From Canna indica (lineage: Eukaryota; Streptophyta; Magnoliopsida; Zingiberales; Cannaceae): 64,000 nt of DNA. The notes beneath the pieces are model-generated. The model worked only from the letters and a program-made list of their open reading frames with translations. It was not told the origin of the DNA and ran no database searches. Below are positions 47,375 through 58,228 of the stretch, in pieces. Positions within the stretch are counted from its first letter, which is position 1. Every line of letters starts with the position of its first letter. A program made the position numbers and the translations under genes. The stretch spans positions 29,802,501 through 29,866,500 of the forward strand of contig CP136890.1 of NCBI GenBank assembly GCA_034359265.1, in the 5' to 3' direction.

Positions 47375-47530
47375 AAGGAGTAAAAAAAAATAGTGAAGAA
47401 AAAAAGAAGAAGAAAAAATAAATAAGAGTAGTTAAAAACAAAAATGAAGAAATAGAAGAAGAGAGGATAGAAGAAAGAAGAGAAGGAGAGAAAAAAGAGG
47501 AGGAAGGGTAAAAATGGAAAAGAATAAAGT
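47375..47530 (+). repeat. Long polypurine tract
   Basis: About 150 bases of almost only A and G (AAGAAGAAG, GAGAGGA, AAGAAAGAAGAG). The minus-strand open frame of Phe/Leu here is a by-product. Confidence 0.85.
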
Positions 47531-47579
47531 ATAAATAAAAGTAATAAATAAATACTTTTTATTTTATTTTTTAAAAAAA

Positions 47580-48180
47580 ATTGCAATAGGCAGAAAATCT
47601 CCTACCAACATACCTGCTGCCAAAATATTGCAATTGGAGCCAAAATTTATATTATTTGTTGTAGACTTGTAGTGTTTGTCTCCTACCAACACACCTGCTG
47701 CTTCTCTTCCATCTCCTGCTCGTACACCCACCACCTCTCTCAGCTTGCTTGAATGTTGCAATCCATGGTGGATCCAAATCCCTATCGTGCATAAGGAAAC
47801 CCCACCGTCAATGCTCCCTTTTTTTTCTCTCTTTCTTTCTGCCAATCGATCAGTCCTCCTTGTTTCCCATTTCTCGAAGCATCGGTGGAGCGCCGAAGAA
47901 GCATCTTCGCAGCAACGGTGGAGCGTCGGAGGAGCAGTGTGCGCCCATTCATCTTCTTCGCAGCATAGGTGGAACGGTCGGCGGAGCGGTGGGCGCCGAT
48001 TCATCTTCTTCCTTCCTGAGCGTCGGTGGAGCGGTCGGCGCCTCGGCGGACTGGCGGAATTCTTCCCTTTTCTTTCGCAATTTCGCAATTCGCAGCAGGT
48101 GAAATTTTTTGATTTCACTGTATATATATTCTTTCTACCTTTTTCTTCATGTTAAACGCTTAAAGCTGCTCCCATGTGAC
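47580..48180. other. GC-rich block with imperfect ~60 bp repeats
   Basis: CTCCTACCAACAYACCTGCTGC occurs twice (47600; 47682), and GCATCGGTGGAGCG / ATTCATCTTCTTC units repeat at 47878-48040. Overlapping open frames exist on both strands, none with a known domain. It may be a transposon interior with a captured sequence; unresolved. Confidence 0.35.
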
Positions 48181-48213
48181 CATGTCAGTATGTCACTTGA
48201 CAGACTAGATTTG

Positions 48214-48388
48214 TATTATTTTACCCACATGTCACAGTAACAATTTGTTTTAATTTTGTCTTAGTTAAACTAATTAAAAAAATTAAACTAATCAAATGTG
48301 TTATTTTACCACATGTCACAGTAACAATTTATTTTAATTTTGTCTTAGTTAAACTAATTAAAAAAATTAAACTAATCAAATGTGTTAT
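48214..48388. repeat. ~85 bp tandem duplication
   Basis: Two nearly identical copies from TTATTTTACC(C)ACATGTCAC through AATCAAATGTG, plus the start of a third. Confidence 0.9.
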
Positions 48389-48761
48389 TTTACCCACACG
48401 TCACTCACTAAAACTAGAAAAATATTTTTAATATATTTTTATACATTATTTAAGTTATATTAATTATTTAAAAAATTAGTTAATTTAACGTTTCCCTAAC
48501 GTTTCGTGTCCTATATATTTTAAAATCAACGTTTCCCCGTATCGTGTTGTGTCGCGTTTCCCGTTTCGATTTCCGTGCAACATTGTTGACGGACATAAAG
48601 CCGACGACTAATTGTCATGAGGAGAGGCTGCTTGCGTCAACATGCGTACGGAGAAGAGTATATATGGACAAGCGGCTGGGTATAAGAGAAAGTTTTCTCA
48701 CGCTCGTCACTACAGTTCTCGCAAACAGGTTACTTTTGCATGAGGAGGCAACAGACATATA
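48389..48761. other. Unassigned flank of the copia element
   Basis: Holds a 76-codon plus-strand open frame (48544-48774) that runs into the LTR and shows no domain. No gene is supported. Confidence 0.4.
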
Positions 48762-49044
48762 TGAAGATGTTTGAAGGCAGTGAGGGGACTCAGAGGAGCT
48801 CGAAGACGGAAGAGGAAGAAGGAATTCTTTTCATTATTTGAAAGAATACAAAAGTGAGGCACAAAAAGCACTCTCCTGTAACAGTGTTCACGCTATTTAA
48901 ATGTGCACAGTAAAAGCATGTAAAATTACATGTATACCCTCCATTTGCTGCTTAGTATGCGAAGCTTTATTAATCAAAGATAACTATCTATTTAACAGAA
49001 TTACTGGCAAGCATGTGATTAACTATTTACTAAAGCTGATAACA
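48762..49044 (-). repeat. 3' LTR of the copia element
   Basis: TGAAGATGTTTGAAGG ... CTGATAACA, partner of 55435-55716. Confidence 0.92.
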
Positions 49045-49994
49045 AATATGAAATTATACTGCTTAGTATACTAATTGAGTTGTTGCTTTCCAATACTCCC
49101 CCTCAAGTTGGAAATGGAGAAGGACTTCTCCATGCCCAACTTGGATATTAGATACCAATATTGATGTACAGGTAGGGCCTTTGTAAACAAGTCTTCAGGT
49201 TGCTCTTTGCTTTGAATATATGCAGGCTTGATTAATTCTTCCATGAATCTTTCTTGGACATAACAGCAATCGACTTCTAAGTGTTTTGTACGTTCATGGA
49301 AGACGGGATTGGAGGTAATGTGGAGTGCACTTTGGTTATCACTGTATAGTGTGATAGGCGGTTCATATTTGATACCCAAATCTGATAACAAGTGTGTCAT
49401 CCAAACTATTTCAGCTGAGGCACTCGACAATGATCTTAACTCACTTTCGGCACTAGATTTACTAACTGTCATTTGCTTCTTACACTTTCAACTAACAACT
49501 GATGAACCCAGCTTAACCATATACCCTGTTATTGATCTTCTAGTCAACAAGCAGCTCCCCCAATCTGCATCACAGTAACCTGTTACTGTTTTGATTTTCT
49601 CAGCTGGGTAGAACAGTCCTAAGCTTGGCTCTTTCTTGAGGTACTTGACACTACAACAAATTTCTTATATATCGACATCATAATTTTGACGTCTATCAAA
49701 GACGTCGAAATGTAAAATTATTTAAAAATAATAATACAATAAATTTCGACGCCTTTCGCAGACGTTGAAATTTTTTCGACGTCTTTCGCAGACGTCGAAA
49801 TTTTTTCGACGTCTGACAAATATTTCGACGCCTGACAGGGGTCGAAATGTTTCGACGTCTGAGAAGACGTCAAAAAGTTTAACATTTTGACGTCAGTTCA
49901 GCCTGTTAAAAAATATTTTTAACATATCGACGCCTCTGAGAGGCGTCGGTATATTTTTTTTAAATTTTTTATATGAAAAAAAAAGCGTGCGGCG

Positions 49995-50245
49995 GAAATC
50001 GAGCGGGATTCACGCCCGCTCGATGTCCGCCACGCTGCGTAAATCGAGCGGCAGCGGATTGGCTGCCGCTCGATTTCCGACGCGTGGCGGAAATCGCGCG
50101 GCAGCGGATTCGCTGCCGCTCGATTTCCGACGCGTGGCGGAAATCGCGCGACAGCGGATTGGCTGCCGCTCGATTTCCACCACGCGTCGGAAATCGAGCG
50201 GCAGCGGATTGGCTGCCGCGCGATTTCCGCCACGCGGCGGGTAAT
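49995..50245. repeat. GC-rich ~51 bp palindromic tandem repeats
   Basis: Four to five units of GCAGCGGATTGGCTGCCGCT then CGATTTCCGACGCGTGGCGG, near 50051, 50102, 50152 and 50202. Each unit contains inverted GCGGCAGC/GCTGCCGC arms. Open frames across them on both strands are artefacts. Confidence 0.88.
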
Positions 50246-50414
50246 GGGCGGACGAGCGCGCAATCGCACGCGCTCGCCGAGGCAGGAGGCGGGAGATTTC
50301 CCGCCTCCTGTAGATTTTTTTAATAAATTTTTAATTTTTAATTTTTTTTAACATAGTTTTTTTTATATATTCTACACCTTTTCTCCTTCTTCTCCGACGA
50401 CGAGAGCTCTTGAT
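50246..50414. other. AT-rich spacer with arginine-rich frame
   Basis: A hairpin GGCGGGAGATTTCCCGCC lies near 50287-50305. The rest is TTTTTAATTTTT-type spacer and the end of the captured segment. Confidence 0.5.
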
Positions 50415-50710
50415 CGCCAATCCCGCCTCCGACGATGGATTTCCTCGCTTGATCGCCAACTTGGTTCCGTCGTCTTGCATTCCGAGGTATACCTTCCCGA
50501 ATCCGCCGACCCCAATCACGGCCTTCTCGTCGAAGTTCTTCGTCGCCTCCCTTATCTCGACTAACGTGAAGATCTGCCGACGCCAATGGTGCCGGAGGCG
50601 AAGACGCCTCCGACGATGCTCCTGATCTTGTGCGATCCGAACTGATTTCTCGATCCCCCTTTGCTGTAGCTGCTGCTCGTGAAGCTGGACTGGTTCACGT
50701 GTAGAGGGAG
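50415..50710 (-). pseudogene. Captured receptor-like kinase fragment (CrRLK1L-like)
   Basis: The minus strand encodes FTLVEIREATKNFDEKAVIG then VGGFGKVYLGMQDDGTKLAI and KRGNPSSEAGL. These are the juxtamembrane end, the Gly-rich loop and the ATP-binding Lys region of a receptor-like kinase; the AIKRGNP-SSE run is typical of the CrRLK1L (FERONIA/THESEUS) family. Only about 53 kinase codons (50415-50573) are present, then the frame runs into Arg-rich non-kinase sequence. Upstream, the +1 frame still reads SYSKGGSRNQFGSH, which could be more captured exon. It lies in a CACTA element, so it is a transduplicated piece and not a kinase gene. Confidence 0.82.
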
Positions 50711-53700
50711 GAGCCAAGACGAGAACCTATTCATTCCTCTTCTCCCACTCCGGCCGCCGCCTCCATCGGCAGAACCTATCTCACGTGTGTAGAGGGAGGA
50801 GCCAAGCTGGACTGGTGCACCCTTCTCGTAGAGGGTGTTTCCGTAAATTTACAAAGATTTTAATTGAAGGTTTTATTAAAAAATATAATTAATATGCTTA
50901 ATTAATTAAGCGGCGTAGAGGCTCGAATTAATATATAATTAACCCTCGAATTAACATATAATTAACCTTAATATGCTAAACATATTGACGCCAGTGAAGG
51001 CGTCAATATGTTTAGCATATTGACGCCATCACTGGCGTCAATATGTTTAGCATATTGACGCCGACGTATTGACGTCAAAGGCGTCAATATGCTAAGCATA
51101 TTGACGCCGACATATTGACGTCAAAGGCGTCAATACGTTGGCGTCGAAATTTTAAATATTGACGTCTCGTTTCGACCGTACACGTCGTCGAAATGTAAAT
51201 ACTGACGCCTCTTTTTCGACAGTTGGAGGCGTCGAATTTTAAATATTGACGTCTGTATAGACGTCAATATTTAAAATTAAGCGGTGATTATTCGACACGC
51301 ATTTTCGACGGATTTACAGCCGTCAGTATGCAAATTTTTACTTCCTCCGACGTCGAAATTTATATATAATGTGCCGTCGAAATTTAAATCATTTGTTGTA
51401 GTGTGAGGATTCTAATCACAGCCTTGTAATGTGATTCTTTTGGCCTGATTGTAAACTGGCTTAGTGCTTGAACACTGAATGCAATGTCGGGTCTGGTTGA
51501 TGTCAAGTATAGTAGTTTGCCTATTAATCTTTTGTAAGCCAGGACATCACTAAAATAGCCATCTTCCTCAGTCACCTCATCAGTGAACTTGCAGTTTGTT
51601 TGTAAAAGAGTATCTTTGAGTTTGCAGTCTTGCAAATTCATTTCATATAACAAGTCTTGTACATACTTTTGTTGACAGATATGTATGTCATTGTCATTTC
51701 TTTGGATTTCTAATCCCAGGAAGTAGGTCAACATTCCAAGGTCTTTGATTTTGAACTTGCAGTCCAGGAATCTTTTCACTCTTTTTATTTCTTCTTCATT
51801 AATCCCAGTAATTATCATGTCATCAACATAGACAAGTATACTGGTTACCCCTTTGCTTGCATTTTTCACAAACAGACAAGTGTCAGCTAAACTCTGGTGA
51901 TAACCGAATGACATTATACTTGTTGAAAGCTTTGTAAACCACTGTCTACCAACCTGTTTCAGACCATAGATTGATTTGAGAAGCCTACATACTTTACCAT
52001 CTTCACATTCCCCATAACCAGGAGGCTTTACCATATACACATCTTCATTTAGCTCACAATGCAGGTAGGCATTGTTATTGTCTAGCTGGTGCAGTGGCTA
52101 GCCTTCTCTAGCTGCGATTGCAATTAGTGTTCTAATGGTAGACATTTTGGAAACTGGGGCAAATGTTTCCTAGTAATCAATTCCCTCTACTTGTGTGAAA
52201 CCTTTTGTCACAAGTCTTGATTTGTGTTTTTCAATACTGCGATCTGAATTGAATTTGGTTCTATAGATCCATTTGCAGCCAATGGGTTTCTTACCAAAAG
52301 GTAAGTGACAAAGCTCCTAGGTCTTGTTGTTTTTTAATGCCTTGAGTTCAATTTGCATGAATTTCACCCAAATAGGATTTTGAACAGCTTCGGCATAGGT
52401 TTTAGGATCTTTTTGGGTTTCAATATAGGTAAGGAAGCTTTTGTGTGCTTTGGGATCATTGGATAGGCTTAGGTAGTTGCTGATAGGATAAGGTGTAGTT
52501 CTACTTTCATCCTTGGGTTGTGAGTAGAGAAGAGATAGGTCACATTGATAATCTTTGAGCTTTGTAGGCACTTTGGGAATTCTATTGCTCCTTCTGATTG
52601 GTTGATACTCTACTAACTCAGTGTTTTGAGGCTGTTCTGGGGTCTGACTTGTCTCACTTCTATTTTCTAGCTCAATGTCTTCAACTTCCTGATCTTTATC
52701 TTTATCTTTAGTGGATGATTTACTCAATTGGTAGTCACTGTCATTAGATAACTGTGGAGTATTTAGTAATGGGGTTTCTTGAGAATAGCTGAGATCATGA
52801 ACAATTGAGGATGGATTGGAGTATGAATTTTCCTTCACAGGTATAGGAAAAATGGTTCTTTGGGGAGATTTGGACTGAAAAGGGAATATGTGCTCTACAA
52901 ACACAACATCCCTGGAGATGGTAATGGAATTGGTTTCAAGTTCAAAGACCTTGTACCCTTTCTTGCCATAAGGGTATCCAATGAAGATACATTCTTTGGC
53001 TCTAGGGTCAAATTTAGATCTTTCTTGCTTGATAGTATTGGCATAACAAAGACAGCCGAATACTCTTAGATGAGGTTGGGTTTACAATTGTATAGAAGCT
53101 CACAAGGGGTTTTATTCTCAAGAACTTGAGTTGGCAACCTATTTATTAAATAAGTGGCCGTGAGAATACAATCCCCCCAGAATTTTGCAGGAAGCTGAGA
53201 TTGGAATTTGAGACTTCTAGCAACATCAAGGAGATATCTATGCTTTCTTTCAACGATTACGTTTTGTTGTGGTGTTTCCACACAAGAACTTTGATGAATT
53301 ATCCCCTTTTGAGTGATAAATTTCTTTAATGTGGAGTTGAAAAATTTAGAACCATTATCCGTTCTGATGGCTTTGAAGTCTTTGGAGAATTGAGTTTGAA
53401 CTAAAGTGATAAAGTCAATGAGGAGATTGGGTACTTGAGATTTGTGAGAAAAAAGGTAAGTCCAGCAACTCCTAGAGTAATCATCCACCAAAGTTAAAAA
53501 ATAAGATTCACCATTATATGTAGGTGTTTTGTGAGGACCCCAGACATCATAATGCAACAAATCAAATGAAGATGTTGTTTTATTCATACTTTGTGGAAAA
53601 GGAGGTCTACACTGTTTTGCCAAAGGGCAAACATTACAAAATAATTTTGAAAAATTCTTCAACTCAGGAAACTCACTAGACAAAGTTCTCATTTTGCTTA

Positions 53701-55420
53701 TTGAAATATGACCTAGCCTCATGTGCCATAATGTGTCACAATCTAAAGAAACAGAACAAACTTGGGAATTTGAAAAAAATTTACACTCGAGGTTTGGAGC
53801 TCCATTCATCAGATATAGGCCATTCTCTTCTCTACCACTCCCCGGGATTTTCTTCGAAATGGGGTCTTGGACAATGAAACTATCTGAATTAAAGGTGATG
53901 GAACAATTGAGCTCTTTTGTGAGCTTGCTAACTGATATCAAGTTAAATTGAGAATCTGGTACATGTAATGTGTTTATGAGTTGAATTTGGCTATTGACAT
54001 AGGTTGTTCCTAAATGATTAATGGGTATGGAGGTTCTATTGGGCAAACAAACTTTGTCATTTGCACCAGGTTTGGTTTTGTTGTCAAGAGAAATGGTGTT
54101 TGATGTTATGTGGTTGGTAGCACCACTGTCTACTATCCATGCTTTGGGTGAAATGCATGCAATTAAATAATAAAGATCATAAACAGCCAAGGAGTGAGAT
54201 ATACCTGCCATGTTCAACTGATGATTGCCTCCATATTTTGATTTTAACATGTTGTACAGAACATTGAGTTGCTCATCAATGAATTTGTTTAATATCCCTT
54301 CAGAATTTGCCTGAGATTCAACATTGGCTTTCAATTCCGAAGTCTCTTTCTGAACATGATTTGCTTGTTTGCTTCTCCATGATTGCTCACCAAATTTTGT
54401 ATCATTTGATGATGCCATGTGAATCGCTAGAGCAAATTTATGCCCCGGAGGAAATCCATGCAACTTATAACAGGTCTCTTTAGTATGCCCTGGCCTCGAG
54501 CAATAATCACAGTACTTCTAGGTACTTGGATGACTTCCTGAAGCTGTCGGATAGGCTGGTTTCCAAATCTTGTTGTTTCCCTGATTCTGATGTGCAACGT
54601 TCAATGCAATACTGTCCACACCTGAGCCTGAATTGAGGCCAACAGTCCTTTGTTTCTCCTCCTGTTCCAGCATGGAGTATGCTTGGGCAATATCAGGTAA
54701 GGGTCGCATGAGCAGCAATTGTCCCCTAATATGTACATAAGTTTCATTCAGCCCCATCAGAAATTGTTGGAGCTTGTTCTTTTCTTTGTTCAGAATACCA
54801 ATTGTGCAATCGCAGCATGAACCAGCTTCGACCGCATCCAGCTCGACCCAAAGAGCTTTCAGTTTGGTGTAATACTATGCAATTGTCATATTCCTTTGCC
54901 TTGTAGTGCAGATTAGGGTTTTGATTTCGAAGATACGCGGCTCATTGCTTCTTCCGAATCGATCTTCAAGATCCTTCCACACCTTGGCGGCAGTGCTGGC
55001 ATACATCACACTCGAATTCAATGCAGGTGCGATCGATTGGAGAATCCACGATCGCACCATATTGTTGCACCTCTGCCATGTTCTGAAAACTGGGGAATCC
55101 TGATCCAGAGCTTCAATCGATCCGTCTATGAAACCGACTTTGTTCTTCGTCGACAGGGCAATGAGAGTTGATTGCTTCCACGACATGTAGTTCTCGTGGC
55201 CCGTCAACTGAAATGACACAAGAGACATGCCGAGATTGTCAATACCTTGATGCAAATAAGGATTGTCTGCTACATCGGAGATTTCAGATGATGATCCCCT
55301 TTCTGAGCTGTTTCCCGATTCCGCCCCTGCAGATCTTGTAGCTCCCGATCTTCTATTTCTGGCCATGCTTGAGTTCTTCCAGATGATCGATCATCGATTG
55401 CCCTCTACGGATTAGATGAC

Positions 55421-55434
55421 CTGCTCTGATACCA
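55421..55434 (-). other. Primer binding site of the copia element
   Basis: TGGTATCAGAGCAG on the minus strand, next to the LTR end. Confidence 0.85.
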
Positions 55435-55716
55435 TGAAGATTTTGAAGGCCAGTGAGGGGACTCAGAGGAGCTCGAAGGCGGAAGAGGAAGAAGGAATTC
55501 TTTTCATTATTTGAAAGAATACAAAAGTGAGGCACAAAAAGCACTCTCCTGTAACAGTGTTTGCGCTATTTAAATGTGCACAATAAAAGCATGTAAAATT
55601 ACATGTATACCCTCCATTTGTTGCTAGTATGCGCAGCTTTATTAATCAAAGATAACTATCTATTTAACAGAACTACTGGCAAGCATGTGATTAATTATTT
55701 ATTAAAGCTGATAACA
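55435..55716 (-). repeat. 5' LTR of the copia element
   Basis: TGAAGATTTTGAAGG ... CTGATAACA; partner of 48762-49044. Confidence 0.92.
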
Positions 55717-56126
55717 GCTCGTCTCCGACCTTTGGGCAGCGAATGGACGACACGAGGCTAACAGTCAATAACAGGCGACCTCTAGAGAAGAAGAAGACGA
55801 AGCAGCATCGTTTTATGCATTCCATTATTTATTTATTTAATTATTTTATTTGAAACAGTTTATTTCATGCGTGAATTGCATGCATGTCTTCATGAATGCA
55901 GTACACTAAATCGAATGCAACTTGTGTGGAACCAGCTTCATAGAAAATCTATGGAGTTTGACTCCACAAATGAAACAGTTTCACGAAACCAGCTTCATAG
56001 CAAGCTTTGAGATTTGTATTTCACTTCTGGAGCCCGGCTCCATAAGATTTGCTACGAAGTTATTTCCCACTAAACCAACACATGCATACATGCAATTAAA
56101 TGATATATTGATGAAAAAATCATACT
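55717..56126. other. Unassigned flank
   Basis: Short open frames only; no domain or repeat boundary recognised. Confidence 0.4.
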
Positions 56127-56242
56127 TTTGTTCTCCACAGTTTTCTCCAATTTTGATTTTAGTCCCTATAGTTTTAAAATTTTGATTTTAGTCCCTACAC
56201 TTTACTTTCATTTAGGATTTGGTCCCTACCGTCAAATAAAGT

Positions 56243-56460
56243 TTAAATGGTGCTGACGTGAATAATATGTGCTGATTGGATAATGCTGACGCGGAGTCTG
56301 CAGTGACCAACTTTGTAAACTATAGGGATTAAAATCAAAATTTTATAAACTATGGGGACTAAAACCAAAATTTTATAAACTATAGGGACTAAAATCAAAT
56401 TTTTATAAACTATGGGGACTAAAACCAAAATTTTATAAACTATAGGGATTAAAATCAAAT
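56243..56460. repeat. Tandem ~29 bp GGGACTAAAA repeats
   Basis: Five copies of TTTATAAACTATRGGGACTA with AAAYCAAAAT between them (56310-56458) in the left arm of the palindrome; fewer copies in the right arm. Confidence 0.85.
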
Positions 56461-56519
56461 TTTAATTAATTATTTTTCCTAATAAATATAAAAAATTACA
56501 TGATATTTTTTAAATTTAT

Positions 56520-56904
56520 GGGAAAAGGTCTAAAATGATCTCTAAACTATTTCAGAATTTTCACATTGGTCTCACAACTTTTTTTCGGCTTAATTGTGTC
56601 CCTAAAAATTTATAATTGTCACTTTAGTCCTTAGTTGTGACCCTACCGTTAAAAAATACCAATTTTTTTCGCCCGAATATGCACTTGATTGGCCAGCTAG
56701 GGTCAGGATAGGGATCAGAGCTACTTGTGGCCTTGTGCAGATCACAGGAACGTTAGCCACATAGGTATTTTTTTAACGGCAGGGTCACGACTAGGGGCCT
56801 AAGTGACAATTACAAATCTTTAGGGACCCAATTGAGCCGAAAAAAATTGTGGGACCAATGTGAAAATTCCGAAATAATTGAGGGACCATTTTAGACCTTT
56901 TCCC
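56520..56904. mobile_element. Mutator-type MITE (385 bp)
   Basis: TIRs of about 140 bp starting GGGAAAAGGTCTAAAATG, and a perfect 9 bp duplication TAAATTTAT (56511-56519; 56905-56913). It is inserted into the left arm of the palindrome and absent from the right arm. Confidence 0.92.
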
Positions 56905-58228
56905 TAAATTTATTTATAAATAACTATAATATTTAAAAATATTTAAATTGAGCAAAATTTACCCATTAAGGTGATTTATTTTGGATTTTATTTTGAAAAG
57001 AGCGATGACATGTTTATTTATTTAGTAGGGGTGAGCACGGGTCGGGAAGTCCCAGCCATCCCGCTCCAGCCCGACCCGAAAAGTCGGGACAAATTTCGTC
57101 CCGATTCAAAATCAGGATGGGACCGGGACAAATATGTCTGTCCCGATTAAAAATCGGGATGGGACTGGGACGATACAAAAAACATCGGGATTGTCCTATC
57201 CTGGCCGAGTTTATAATATAAGTAATATTAAATATATAATATTATTTTTTAGAAAAAAATATTAATTATTTTAACAGAGATATTATTTTTATTTTATAAA
57301 AAATCAATATTAATAAATTCGGGACGTCCCGTTCCGGTCTCAAATTTTTCGGAGCGGGACAAAATCGGGATGCTTCGTATTCGGGACCGAAACGGGGCGG
57401 GATTTTGTATGTCCTGGTCCCATCTCGGTTCTAGTCCCGAATATGAAGCATCCCGATTTTGTCCTGCTCCAAAAAATTTGAGACCAAATCGGTACGTCCC
57501 GAATTTATTAATATTAATTTTTTATAAAATAAAAGCAATATCTCTGTTAAAATAATTAATATTTTTTCTTAAAAAATAATATTATATATTTAATATTACT
57601 TATATTATAAACCGAGCTGGGACGGGACAATCCCAATTTTTTTTGTATCGTCCCGGTCCCGTCCCGATTTTTAATCGGGACGGACATATTTGTCCGGGCC
57701 CCGTCCCAATTTTGAACCGGGACGAGATTTGTGCCAACTTTTCGGGTCGGGCCGGATCGGGACGTCCCGACCCGTGCTCACCCCTACTAAATATATAAAC
57801 ATGTCATCGCTCTTTTCACAATAAAATCCAAAATAAATCATCTTAATCGGTAAAAAATTTGCTCAATTTTAATAATTTTAAATATTATAATTATTTATAA
57901 ATAAATTAAAAAATATCATGTAATTTTTTATATTTATTAGAAAAAATAATTAATTAAATTTTGATTTTAGTCCATATAGTTTACAAAATTTTAGTTTTAG
58001 TCCCCATAGTTTATAAAATTTTAATTTTAGTTCCTATAATTTACAAAGTTGGTCCCTGCAGACTCCATGTCAGCATTGTCCAATCAGCACATATTATCCA
58101 CGTCAGCACCGTTTAAATCTTATTTGACGGTAGGGACCAAATTCAAAATAGAAGTAAAGTGTGGGGACTAAAACTATAATTCTAAAATTATATAGACTAA
58201 AATTAAAATTGGAAGAAATTGTGGGGAT

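Larger units (their letters stand above)
49649..51403. mobile_element. CACTA non-autonomous element with captured kinase fragment
   Basis: Ends CACTACAACAAATT and its complement AATCATTTGTTGTAGTG, with the perfect 3 bp duplication TGA (49646-49648; 51404-51406), inside copia pol. Subterminal arrays of TTTCGACGTC / GACGTCGAAA (49690-49930) and of ATATTGACGCC / GGCGTCAATAT (50980-51300) are in both orientations. The interior has GC-rich palindromic repeats and a receptor-kinase fragment. It has no transposase, so mobility would need one in trans. Confidence 0.93.
49071..55366 (-). pseudogene. Copia gag-pol
   Basis: In order on the minus strand: UBN2-type gag (54875-55366), zinc knuckle (YCDYCSRPGHTKETC, about 54500), protease (AWIVDSGATNHI, about 54130), GAG pre-integrase (HMRLGH...CNVCPLAKQ), and integrase (53066-53600: Asp in LLHYDVWGP, Asp in IRTDNGSKF, Glu in VIVERKHR). 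The linker follows to 52317. RT (51407-52300) has VYVDDMIITG. RNase H lies at 49071-49600, with Asp in VTGYCDADWGS, ESELRSLS and YSDNQSALH. Premature TAG codons lie at 54875, 54518, 52317, 52170 and 52098 (low coordinates); each fits a Gln CAG or Trp TGG codon in relatives. A 1 bp frameshift lies near 53066. It was a full-length element before decay. Confidence 0.93.
48762..55716 (-). mobile_element. Nearly complete Ty1/copia retrotransposon interrupted by a CACTA element
   Basis: LTRs at 48762-49044 and 55435-55716 (about 282 bp each, few differences by eye). A tRNA-Met-type primer site (TGGTATCAGAGCAGG, minus strand) at 55421-55434 abuts the right LTR. Gag and pol are in normal copia order on the minus strand. 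The 5 bp flanks (ATATA / GCTCG) do not match, so the ends may have recombined or a flank was lost. The CACTA element at 49649-51403 inserted into the RT/RNase H part later. Confidence 0.92.
56127..58228. mobile_element. Giant palindromic foldback element
   Basis: The left arm from about 56127 (TTTTGATTTTAGTCCCTA...) is matched in reverse complement by the right arm ending about 58228, with the centre near 57407. Matches run through GGTCCCTACCGTCAAATAA, GCTGATTGGA, GGGGACTAAAA blocks, GCGATGACATGTTTAT, GGGGTGAGCACGGGTCGGG and TCGGGATGCTTC. The left arm alone holds a 385 bp MITE. No coding capacity. The inner 57026-57786 part has hAT-MITE-like ends (TAGGGGTGAGC...), so an older MITE may have been included in an inverted duplication. 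Confidence 0.88.

Noticed and set aside
47272..47586. Minus-strand frame resembling a multi-pass membrane protein
   Set aside because: The Phe/Leu/Tyr run is simply the complement of a polypurine tract.
48544..48774. 76-codon plus-strand frame as a host gene
   Set aside because: It runs into the copia LTR and shows no recognisable domain or splice context.
49919..50323. Long overlapping frames on both strands with RxIARQxIRCRSI repeats
   Set aside because: They arise from the 51 bp GC-rich tandem repeats in a non-autonomous CACTA element.
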